From Brevibacterium ravenspurgense (lineage in GTDB: Bacteria; Actinomycetota; Actinomycetes; Actinomycetales; Brevibacteriaceae), in the NCBI RefSeq assembly GCF_001584615.1, contig NZ_LQQC01000012.1, positions 124,001 through 188,000 of the forward strand: a DNA stretch of 64,000 bases, read 5' to 3'. The translations under genes and the position numbers were made by a program. The notes beneath the pieces were generated by a model. The model ran no database searches, had not been told where the DNA came from, and was given only the letters and a program-made list of their open reading frames with translations. Positions within the stretch are counted from its first letter, which is position 1; the number at the start of each line of letters is the position of its first letter. Positions 42,371-49,724 of this stretch are shown here, piece after piece.

Positions 42371-44023
42371 TCACTCAGCCAGCACGGAGTCTACGAGTGC
42401 CTGCGCTTCGTCGATGACCTGCTGCAGGTGTTCGCTGCCGCGTGCCGATTCAGCGTAGATCTTGTAGATGTCTTCCGTACCCGAAGGGCGAGCAGCAAAC
42501 CACGCGGATTCGGTTTCGACCTTCAGACCGCCGATCGCCGCTTCGTTGCCGGGAGCGTGAGAGCGCACAGCCGTAATCGGCTCACCGGCCAAAGAGTCAG
42601 CCGTGACGCTGTCAGCTGAAATCGACTTGAGCTTCGCCTTCTGTTCGCGGTCGGCAGCAGCTTCCACGCGGCGGTAGGTGAATTCGCCGTGCTTCTGGAT
42701 GAGCTCAGCGCAGCGCTGCGAAGGCGTCTGCCCCGTCACCGCCAGCATTTCCGCGGCCAGGAGGCTCATGATGATGCCGTCCTTATCAGTACTCCACGGG
42801 CGTCCCTGCTTGTCGAGGAACGAAGCACCAGCGGACTCTTCACCGCCGAAGACTAAGCTTGAGTCCAGAAGACCCGGAACAAACCACTTGAAGCCGACAG
42901 GAACCTCGTACACGGACCTGCCGTGAGACGTGATGACCGCATCAATCAAGCGCGAACTGACCAGCGTCTTGCCGACCCCGGCACTGCCGAGCGCGCCGGC
43001 AGTCCAACCGGGTCGGTGGGTGAGCAGATAGTCGATCGCGGTGGCCAAGTACTGGTTGGGGTTCATCAGTCCGCCATCCGGGGTGACGATTCCGTGGCGG
43101 TCGGCATCGGGGTCGTTGCCCACGGCGATGTCGAAGCTCGAACGCGCTTCGATCAGTCCGGCCATGGCGTACTCGGACGAACAGTCCATGCGGATCTTGC
43201 CGTCCCAGTCCAGGTGCATAAACGACCACGTGGGGTCGATCGTGGGGTTGATGACGGTCAGATCGAGGTCGTAGGTGTCGGCAATCGCCGCCCACACGTC
43301 GACAGCCGCACCGCCCAGAGGATCAGCGCCGATCCGCAGACCAGCAGACTGGATGGCCTGCATGTCGACAACATCGTCAAGCGCACCGACATAGGCGCCG
43401 ATGTAGTCGAAGTTCTGCGTGTTCTCTAGGTGGAACGCTCGCTGGAACTCGGTGCGCGGAATGTCCTGCCACTGGGGAAGGAGTTCGTTGGCACGGTTCT
43501 CAATCCACGCGGTTTCCTCCGCACCGGCCGGACCGCCGTGTGGCGGGTTGTACTTGATGCCGCCGTCAGTCGGCGGGTTGTGGCTGGGGGTCAAGATGAT
43601 GCCGTCGGCCTGCCCGTGGGTGCCGGCGGCTTCACGGTTGTGGCGCAGCACCGCGAAGCTCAGCACGGGAGTGGGCGTGTAGCCGTCACGTTCGTCGATG
43701 AACGTGGGAACGTTCGCCGCCGCCAGAACTTCGTTGACCGTGAGGAAAGCCGGTTCGGAAAGCGCGTGCGTGTCGCGGGCCAGGAACAGCGGGCCGGTGA
43801 TGCCCTGATCCTGCCGGTATTCCACGATCGCCTGAGTGATGGCCGCGATGTGGGCCTCATTGAACGAACCCGCAGAGCTGGTGCCCCTGTGGCCCGAGGT
43901 GCCGAACGACACCCGCTGGGCCGGATCGTCCGGGCCCGGGACGATGTCGTGGTAGTCATCCAGCAGCTGCGGGATGTCGGTGAGGTCGCTTTCAGAAGCG
44001 GGAAGTCCAGCGCGGTCATTCAT
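42371..44023 (-). CDS. pgm: Phosphoglucomutase (alpha-D-glucose phosphate-specific)
   Basis: The 550-residue enzyme interconverts glucose-1-P and glucose-6-P for glycogen, trehalose and cell-wall sugar supply. The phosphoserine loop is SFGTSGHRGTS near residue 42, the Mg2+ loop GNDPDADRHG near 300, the sugar-binding GGEESAGASF near 390 and the phosphate-binding RPSGTEDIYKIY near the C-terminus. The layout matches the single-chain bacterial Pgm of about 545 residues. It has its own promoter region upstream (44024-44286). Confidence 0.94.
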   Translation of the reverse strand: MNDRAGLPASESDLTDIPQLLDDYHDIVPGPDDPAQRVSFGTSGHRGTSSAGSFNEAHIAAITQAIVEYRQDQGITGPLFLARDTHALSEPAFLTVNEVLAAANVPTFIDERDGYTPTPVLSFAVLRHNREAAGTHGQADGIILTPSHNPPTDGGIKYNPPHGGPAGAEETAWIENRANELLPQWQDIPRTEFQRAFHLENTQNFDYIGAYVGALDDVVDMQAIQSAGLRIGADPLGGAAVDVWAAIADTYDLDLTVINPTIDPTWSFMHLDWDGKIRMDCSSEYAMAGLIEARSSFDIAVGNDPDADRHGIVTPDGGLMNPNQYLATAIDYLLTHRPGWTAGALGSAGVGKTLVSSRLIDAVITSHGRSVYEVPVGFKWFVPGLLDSSLVFGGEESAGASFLDKQGRPWSTDKDGIIMSLLAAEMLAVTGQTPSQRCAELIQKHGEFTYRRVEAAADREQKAKLKSISADSVTADSLAGEPITAVRSHAPGNEAAIGGLKVETESAWFAARPSGTEDIYKIYAESARGSEHLQQVIDEAQALVDSVLAE

Positions 44024-44286
44024 ACAGCAGAGTGTGCCGAAGTTATCGGCTCAGTTCCACCGTGGGGCCGGTAAATCTTGAATAGCGGATTCCGGGTGTC
44101 CGGAATGAGGCCGAGGTGTCGGCAGCAAAGTTTCGAAAATGGCACCGTGTCGTGCATTATGGGCAATGCTCCGCGGCCATCTTCAGACTGGCCGTGAGCC
44201 CCAAAAACTGGCTGTCGGCACGCCGGAAGCATCGCTGACAGCCCTGGTGAGGGCGGCTGTCAACGACTGCTTGCCTTGACCAAACA
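44024..44286. other. Intergenic region upstream of pgm
   Basis: No gene is visible. It must contain the pgm promoter. TGACAGCC and GGCTGTCA (44236, 44255) form a small inverted repeat. A GAGGTGTCGGC near 44113 is a one-base variant of the recurrent GAGGTGCC motif. Confidence 0.4.
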
Positions 44287-44320
44287 GAGCGGGCCGGAAG
44301 GTTTTCCTTCCGGCCCGCTC
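44287..44320 (-). terminator. Terminator of the CoA-transferase/rhodanese operon
   Basis: Perfect 15-bp stem (GAGCGGGCCGGAAGG and complement) with a TTTT loop, 50 bp past the rhodanese stop, followed on the minus strand by TCTGTTTGG. Confidence 0.85.
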
Positions 44321-44370
44321 GCTGTCTCTGAGGGCTTTGCTTTACACGCGGCTTTATTCCACGCGCAGTT

Positions 44371-44706
44371 TTACTTCACGTACGGCGCGGCGTCGCCTTC
44401 GGCGACGATCGGCAGTTCAGCTTCGTGGTGCCACTGGTCCATGCCGCCGACAACCATGATGCAGTCGTGGCCGGCCATGTTGAGGAACTGAGTGGCGTGT
44501 GCTGAGCGGCGACCGGTGCGGCAGATGACGTACACGTCGACGTCGAATGGCACCTCGTCTTGCCGTTCCTGCAGTTCGTCCAGTGGAACGTTGATGGCGT
44601 CTTTGATGTGGCCGGCGGCGAATTCGTCGCGCCCGCGCACGTCGAGGACGATCGCGTCGTCGGGGACTTCGGTGACTGAGCAGGTGGGTTCTTCGAACAT
44701 GATCAC
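44371..44706 (-). CDS. Single-domain rhodanese (sulfurtransferase)
   Basis: The 111-residue rhodanese domain has ILDVR-type VLDVRGRDEFAAGHIKDAIN at the start and the active-site loop CRTGRRSAHA with the persulfide cysteine near residue 62. It would carry sulfur from thiosulfate or a persulfide to an unknown acceptor. Its ATG overlaps the CoA-transferase stop (ATGA), so the two are translated together. The biochemical link between them is not obvious. The same pairing seems to exist in corynebacteria near actA, but I cannot check this. Confidence 0.85.
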   Translation of the reverse strand: MIMFEEPTCSVTEVPDDAIVLDVRGRDEFAAGHIKDAINVPLDELQERQDEVPFDVDVYVICRTGRRSAHATQFLNMAGHDCIMVVGGMDQWHHEAELPIVAEGDAAPYVK

Positions 44707-46208
44707 ATCTTTCCGTTTTCGCGCAGGTTGATATGCCAGCTGAGCGCTTCTTCGAGAATGTGCGGTGTGTGTTGACCGCCGGGGTCGGCGGCAACGGCTC
44801 GGTCAAGGTAGTCGGTGAGCCTGTCGCGGAAGTTCGGGTGGGCACAGTTGTCGATGATGCGGCGGGCGCGCTTGATTGGCGAAAGCCCGCGCAGGTCTGC
44901 GATTCCCTGTTCCGTGACGATCACCTGGGTGTCGTGTTCCGTGTGGTCGACGTGGCTGGCGAACGGCACGATCGACGAAATCGCGTCATCCTTCGCGGTG
45001 GACGGCGAAACGAAGAAGTTGAGGAACGCGTTGCGTGCGAAGTCGCCGGAACCGCCGATTCCGTTGACGATCTTCGTCCCCGTGATGTGGGTGGAGTTGA
45101 CGTTGCCGTAGATGTCGGCTTCGACCATTCCGTTGATGCCGATGACACCCAGGCGGCGGACGATTTCGGGGTGGTTCGACATTTCCTGTGGGCGCAGCAG
45201 CAGGCGGCCCTTGAACTTTTCGACGTTGTCGTTGAAGTACTGGGCTTTTTCGCGGGTGAGCGACAGGGCCGTGGCGGACACGGATGTGAACGTGCCCTCT
45301 TCCAGGAGGCTCAGCAGGTTGTCCTGCACCACCTCGGTGAAGGACGTGAGGTTGCGGAATTCGGATTCCTGCAGGCCTGCGAGCACCGCGTTTGCGACGT
45401 TGCCGATGCCCGACTGCAAGGGCAGCAGGTTCTTCGGCAGGCGGTCGTTCTTGACTTCCGAACGGAGGAAGTCGATGAGGTAGTTCGCCATCGCCTCGGA
45501 CTTTTCGTCAACCGGGTTGAACTTGTTGTCGCGGTCCGGGGAGTTGGTTTTGACGACCGCAACGACCTTCGATTCATCAACCCGCAGGTAGGGGTCGCCG
45601 ATCCGCTGTGCGGGGTCGAGGATCTGAATGGGGTTGCGGTGCGGCGGAATGTGGGTGCCGTAGTAGATGTCGTGGAAGCCCTCGATTTCGTTGGGCAGCC
45701 ACTCGTTGACTTCCAGGATGACTTTGTCGGCCAGGTCGAGCCAGGTCTTGTTGTTGCCGACGGACGCGCCGGGCACCAGCAGGCCGTTGGGCAGGATGGC
45801 CGCGACTTCGACGACGGCGACGTTGAGGTTGCCGTAGAAGCCGAACCACACCTGCTGGGCCAGGTGGCTCAGGTGGGCGTCGAGGTAGTCGACGTCGCCG
45901 TTGTTGATGGCTGCCCGCATGTCGGGGTCGGTGTTGAACGGGGTGCGGAAGTGCACACCTTTGGCTTTGGCGAGTGCTCCGTCGAGTTCATCCGAAGTCG
46001 ATGCCCCGGTGAACAGTCCGATCGAGAAGTCTTCCCCCGCATCGTGTGCTGCTTCCATGCGGTTTGCCAGTGCCGTGGGTACGGCTTTCGGGTATCCGCT
46101 TCCGGTGAAGCCGGACATTCCGACGTTGTCGCCGGGGTTGATGAAACGAGCAGCTTCCTCGGCAGACATCACCTTGTCCGCGAGAACAGTATTCACAATG
46201 CGAGCCAT
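44703..46208 (-). CDS. Acetyl-CoA hydrolase/transferase (succinyl-CoA:acetate CoA-transferase-like)
   Basis: The 501-residue protein belongs to the Cat1/ActA class I CoA-transferases. It shows GMSGFTGSGYPKAVP near residue 36 (CoA loop), GANSVGNNKTW-like VPGASVGNNKTW, the catalytic glutamate region GMVEADIYGNVNSTH near residue 290, and GIGGSGDFARNAF. It moves CoA between acetate and succinyl-CoA or another acyl-CoA, used in acetate activation and propionate metabolism. The ATG after AATGAGG was chosen; the frame runs 11 codons further up. It is the first gene of an operon with rhodanese. Confidence 0.88.
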   Translation of the reverse strand: MARIVNTVLADKVMSAEEAARFINPGDNVGMSGFTGSGYPKAVPTALANRMEAAHDAGEDFSIGLFTGASTSDELDGALAKAKGVHFRTPFNTDPDMRAAINNGDVDYLDAHLSHLAQQVWFGFYGNLNVAVVEVAAILPNGLLVPGASVGNNKTWLDLADKVILEVNEWLPNEIEGFHDIYYGTHIPPHRNPIQILDPAQRIGDPYLRVDESKVVAVVKTNSPDRDNKFNPVDEKSEAMANYLIDFLRSEVKNDRLPKNLLPLQSGIGNVANAVLAGLQESEFRNLTSFTEVVQDNLLSLLEEGTFTSVSATALSLTREKAQYFNDNVEKFKGRLLLRPQEMSNHPEIVRRLGVIGINGMVEADIYGNVNSTHITGTKIVNGIGGSGDFARNAFLNFFVSPSTAKDDAISSIVPFASHVDHTEHDTQVIVTEQGIADLRGLSPIKRARRIIDNCAHPNFRDRLTDYLDRAVAADPGGQHTPHILEEALSWHINLRENGKM

Positions 46209-46237
46209 AGCCTCATTGTTCCAAATTGCGCAACAGC

Positions 46238-46363
46238 TCACACCGCCGGGTCGGCGCCTGCCGTGCCGCCGGTTGGTTCTTCATTGTCATTTCCCGAGGT
46301 GCCGCTCGCCTTGCCCGCCTCGATCGCCTTGCGCAGGTCCTCAAGTGCCGCGTAGAACTCCAC
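46238..46363 (-). CDS. Possible 41-residue small protein after the TetR gene
   Basis: A GTG 9 nt after the tetR stop opens the frame EFYAALEDLRKAIEAGKA followed by an acidic, Gly/Thr-rich tail. The first half would be a clean amphipathic helix, which supports coding. There is no clear ribosome site; coupling to tetR termination could replace it. The tail contains the GAGGTGCC motif read as GTS. It may be spurious. Confidence 0.3.
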   Translation of the reverse strand: MEFYAALEDLRKAIEAGKASGTSGNDNEEPTGGTAGADPAV

Positions 46364-46372
46364 GGTTGGGCC

Positions 46373-47017
46373 TTATGCGTCGGAGGGGATCGGCGGCAGC
46401 GTTGTGGCGGTCAGGCGGGGACCGCGTTCGGTGCAGCCCAGAATCCGCAGGCTCTGCTCGAGGTATTCGCGTTCGAGGTCTTCGACCTGCAGTGGGCCGT
46501 CCGGATTCCACCACTGAGGGAGGACATTGCTGATGGCCAGAATGGAGCGGGCCGCGAGGTCGGGGTTGTCGATGTCGAAAACACCCTGCTCTTTGCCGAG
46601 GCGGACCTGTTCGTACAGCTGACCGCGGGTGAAGACGCGCAGCTCATCGATCTCAGGCCGGTAGTCCTCGCTCAGGCGCTCTGTTTCGAGCAGCAGAAGC
46701 CGGGAGCTTGCGAGGTTCGCGGCCCGGTAGCGCACAAGAACGCGCACAAACACGGCCACGCGGGCAACCGGGTCCGGTTCGGCGGCGTTGAGGGCCTCGT
46801 CGATTGCGGTGTTGAACTCTTGGTAGCTGGTGCGGATGAGTTCGAAAAGGGCGGCCTGCTTCGAATCGAAGTAGTAATAGAGGGCAGACAGGTTCAGCCC
46901 CGCCGTGTTGGCGATGTCGCGGATGGATGCACCGTCGAATCCCTTTGCCGCAAATGTTTCCCGCGCGGCGCGCAGAATAGCGTCGCGGCCCTTGAGCTGT
47001 TGTCCTGAACGTTTCAT
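46373..47017 (-). CDS. TetR-family transcriptional regulator
   Basis: The 214-residue protein has the N-terminal TetR helix-turn-helix: AARETFAAKGFDGASIRDIA then AGLNLSALYYYFDSKQAA, residues about 17-58. The C-terminal ligand domain is helical and resembles regulators of acyl-CoA or aromatic catabolism (VLPQWWNPDGPLQVED). It is divergent from the ThDP-enzyme gene with a 110-bp gap holding two palindromes, so it most likely represses that operon and itself until an inducer, perhaps an acyl-CoA, is bound. Confidence 0.88.
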   Translation of the reverse strand: MKRSGQQLKGRDAILRAARETFAAKGFDGASIRDIANTAGLNLSALYYYFDSKQAALFELIRTSYQEFNTAIDEALNAAEPDPVARVAVFVRVLVRYRAANLASSRLLLLETERLSEDYRPEIDELRVFTRGQLYEQVRLGKEQGVFDIDNPDLAARSILAISNVLPQWWNPDGPLQVEDLEREYLEQSLRILGCTERGPRLTATTLPPIPSDA

Positions 47018-47041
47018 AAACGCCAGGCTATCGTAGGTTCA

Positions 47042-47096
47042 AACGATCGTTCTGCATACAAAAGGGTCGCTTCCGGGGTACAGTGCAGCGTGCACT
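47042..47096. promoter_or_regulatory. Candidate TetR-type operators in the divergent gap
   Basis: AACGATCGTT (47042-47051) is a perfect palindrome with the A/T-CGATCG-T layout common for TetR regulators of fatty-acid and amino-acid catabolism. AGTGCAGCGTGCACT (47082-47096) is a second inverted repeat with a 3-bp centre. Either could be the site of the regulator encoded on the left. Confidence 0.5.
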
Positions 47097-47127
47097 ATGC
47101 GCAGCCGCTGTTACAAAGGAGTCCGCA

Positions 47128-48774
47128 GTGAAGAACTACGAAGCGATTAGCCGCTTCCTTGCCCACGAACGTTCCGGCAAGCCGCTGTTCGGCCTTATGG
47201 GTGATGCCAACCTCGCGTATCTGGGTCATTTCATTGAGCAGACCGACGGTCGCTACATCGGCATGTCAATCGAAGACGCTGTCGTTTTGGCAGCTGACGG
47301 CTACGCCCGCTTCTCGGGCGAAGTCGGCATGGCGACTGTCACCTTCGGTCCCGCAATCACCAACGCCATCACCGCACTGACCGAAGCTGCGCGCGCCCGC
47401 ACACCGCTGGTGCTGCTGACCGGCGACACCCCGGACGTCAATGAGCACTACCAGCGCATCGACATCGCGGCAGTCGCAGCTTTGACAGGTGCCGCCTATG
47501 AGCGCTCCTATTCCGGCGCAGATGCCGTGAAGACGATCCACAAGGCCGTTATGCGGGCTCGCGCTCGCCAGCAGCCGGTGATCGTCAACATCCCCTACGC
47601 GCAGATGAACGACGAAGTCGACCTGCCCGAACTGCCCGACCTCAGCCAGCCCGCATCGGTGCTCGGCGCGGACTCCGACCGGGTCGAGGACGCTCTGGGC
47701 TACCTCATGTCGGCTCGGCGTCCACTGGTCCTGGCCGGACGAGGTGTCATTTCGGCAGGTGCGCGCGATTCTGTTCTGCGCTTCGCCCGCATGATCGGCG
47801 CTCCCGTCATGACCTCTCTCATTGCAAAGGACCTGTTCCGCGGCGAACCGGAAAACCTCGGCATCCACGGCACCCTGTCCAACGAAGTCGGCGTTGAATA
47901 CATGGGTGACGCCGACGTCGTCATCGCCTTCGGGGCGTCACTGAACAACTGGCAGACCGACCACTACCACCTGATGGAAGGCAAGAAGATCATCCAGGTG
48001 GACAGCTGCGCCGAAGCGCTCGGCAAATACGGTCCCGTCGACGTCGCCATCCAGGCGGATGTTGCGGCAGCGGTCGACGCTCTTGCCGGAACCCTGCTGG
48101 AAGCCGACCCGGACGCGGACAGTCGCCCGGCACCCAAGTACGTTGCGGCACTTGAGGACCGCCCCCAGCGGGAGGCACTCGATGACTACCGCTCCACCTC
48201 GCGCGAAGACCACATTGACGTGCGTGACGCGGCAATGCGGATCAGCACGGCCATCAGCCACGACGGCCAGAAGCAGATCAACCAGGTGTCCGACATCGGC
48301 ATGTACTTCCCGTCGGTCGTCCAGCACATGGTTGTCGACCCTGGCAAGTGGGACTTCGCCGGCTACTTCGGTGCGATCGGTCTGGCCATCCCCCTGGGTG
48401 TCGGTGCGGCCTACGCGGATTCGTCGCGCCCGACGGTCGTGTGGGTCGGCGACGGCGCGGCAATGCACTCGCTCATGGAAGTCTCCACCGCGGTGCGCGA
48501 CGGCCTGCCGCTGGTGGTCGTCGTGCTCAACGACTCCTGCTACGGTGCCGAGTTCTACAAGCTGGAGAACTTCGGTTCCAAGGGCGAAACCTCGTTCGTC
48601 GAATGGCCGTCCTTTGCCGCCATGGCCCGAGGAATGGGCGCTGCCGGGCACACCGTGAGCTCCCTGGATGAACTCGATTCGGTGCTGGGAGAACTCGGCG
48701 AAATCACCGCGCCGACCGTCATCGAAGTGGTCACCGATCCGCTGGAGCGCTTCCGTCCCAAGCCCCGTTCGTAA
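47128..48774 (+). CDS. Thiamine-diphosphate-dependent enzyme (acetolactate synthase/acyl-CoA lyase-like)
   Basis: From GTG, preceded by AAGGAG, the product has 548 residues in the three-domain ThDP layout. The N-terminal PYR domain has SIEDAVVLAADGYARFSG with the activating glutamate (near 45), a central FAD/CoA-type domain follows (RRPLVLAGRGVISAGA), and a C-terminal PP domain has VWVGDGAAMHSLMEV near 450 and LNDSCYGAEF. The cofactor motif GDG-(about 25)-N is complete. It could be a 2-hydroxyacyl-CoA lyase, a benzoylformate-type decarboxylase or an acetolactate synthase paralogue. Association with an SDR and TetR argues for catabolism over amino-acid synthesis. No small ALS subunit is near. 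Confidence 0.78.
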   Translation: MKNYEAISRFLAHERSGKPLFGLMGDANLAYLGHFIEQTDGRYIGMSIEDAVVLAADGYARFSGEVGMATVTFGPAITNAITALTEAARARTPLVLLTGDTPDVNEHYQRIDIAAVAALTGAAYERSYSGADAVKTIHKAVMRARARQQPVIVNIPYAQMNDEVDLPELPDLSQPASVLGADSDRVEDALGYLMSARRPLVLAGRGVISAGARDSVLRFARMIGAPVMTSLIAKDLFRGEPENLGIHGTLSNEVGVEYMGDADVVIAFGASLNNWQTDHYHLMEGKKIIQVDSCAEALGKYGPVDVAIQADVAAAVDALAGTLLEADPDADSRPAPKYVAALEDRPQREALDDYRSTSREDHIDVRDAAMRISTAISHDGQKQINQVSDIGMYFPSVVQHMVVDPGKWDFAGYFGAIGLAIPLGVGAAYADSSRPTVVWVGDGAAMHSLMEVSTAVRDGLPLVVVVLNDSCYGAEFYKLENFGSKGETSFVEWPSFAAMARGMGAAGHTVSSLDELDSVLGELGEITAPTVIEVVTDPLERFRPKPRS

Positions 48775-48829
48775 GGTGCATCACTTGCCGCTAAAGTGAG
48801 CTGTGCAACACCACAGTGAGGAGATAGCT

Positions 48830-49591
48830 ATGGAAATTCAGGGAGTATCCGCCCTCGTCACCGGCGGCGTGTCCGGTCTTGGCCGCGCGACAACCGAGCG
48901 TCTGCTCGCGGCCGGTGCCAACGTCGTCATGATCGATCTCAACGAAGAAGCCGGTGCGAAGGCCGCAGAAGAACTCGGCGAACGCGCCCACTTCGTCAAG
49001 GCCGACGTGCAGAACGAAGAGCAGGTTCAGGCCGCTGTCGACAAGGCAGTTGAGCTCGGCCCCCTGCGCATCGTCGTCAACTGCGCCGGTGTGGCGACAC
49101 CCGGCAAGCTCGTTTCGCGCCGTGGCCCGCTGGAACTCGAGACCTTCAGCAAGGTCGTCGGCATCAACCTGGTCGGCACCGTCAACGTGGCACGTCTGGC
49201 AGCTGCGGCAATGCAGCAGGGCGAACCGGACGGCGAAGAGCGCGGCGTCATCATCAACACCGCTTCGGTCGCAGCTTTTGACGGCCAGATCGGCCAGATT
49301 GCGTACTCGGCCTCCAAGGGCGGTGTGGCTGCCGTGACCCTGCCGATGGCCCGTGAACTCGCCGAATCGCTCATCCGCGTGGTCACCATCGCACCGGGCA
49401 TCTTCGAAACCCCGATGATGGCCGGCCTGCCGCAGGAAGCTCAGGACTCGCTCGGCAAGATGGTTCCGCACCCGGCGCGCCTGGGCAAGCCCGCCGAATA
49501 CGCCCAGCTGGTCGAATCGATCGTGCGCAACCCCATGCTCAACGGCGACACCATCCGTCTGGACGGCGCCATCCGCATGCAGCCGAAATGA
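48830..49591 (+). CDS. Short-chain dehydrogenase/reductase (HSD10/3-hydroxyacyl-CoA dehydrogenase-like)
   Basis: The 253-residue SDR has the NAD site TGGVSGLGRAT (residues about 13-23), NCAGVA near 84, and the active-site pair YSASKGG near 158 with its upstream serine in NTASVAAFDG. The tail IRLDGAIRMQPK and the APGIFETPM loop closely recall type 10 hydroxyacyl-CoA dehydrogenases. It would oxidise a 3-hydroxyacyl-CoA or similar alcohol with NAD. It begins 55 bp after the ThDP gene with GAGGAG before the ATG and is co-transcribed, so both probably act in one degradation route. Confidence 0.85.
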   Translation: MEIQGVSALVTGGVSGLGRATTERLLAAGANVVMIDLNEEAGAKAAEELGERAHFVKADVQNEEQVQAAVDKAVELGPLRIVVNCAGVATPGKLVSRRGPLELETFSKVVGINLVGTVNVARLAAAAMQQGEPDGEERGVIINTASVAAFDGQIGQIAYSASKGGVAAVTLPMARELAESLIRVVTIAPGIFETPMMAGLPQEAQDSLGKMVPHPARLGKPAEYAQLVESIVRNPMLNGDTIRLDGAIRMQPK

Positions 49592-49627
49592 TCCGCCTGA
49601 GCTGAGGTCACCTCAGCTGTGACCGGT

Positions 49628-49663
49628 CGAGGTGCCGTCCCCGTTTTGGGGAGCGGCACCTCG
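49628..49663. terminator. Terminator built on an inverted GAGGTGCCG pair
   Basis: CGAGGTGCCGTCCCC pairs with GGGGAGCGGCACCTCG (one bulge) around GTTTT, then TCTGTTTTT. It ends the ThDP-SDR operon and also lies past the UvrA-like gene on the other strand. Confidence 0.88.
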
Positions 49664-49724
49664 TCTGTTTTTGGGGCGGGCGTTCTTGTGGGCGGCTGCG
49701 CTCCCGTAAGCCGGATTCCGAGGC

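Noticed and set aside
44733-46355. 540-codon open frame opposite the CoA-transferase gene
   Set aside because: It mirrors a well-conserved gene, has no family features and arises from third-position GC bias. The CoA-transferase on the other strand has clear motifs.
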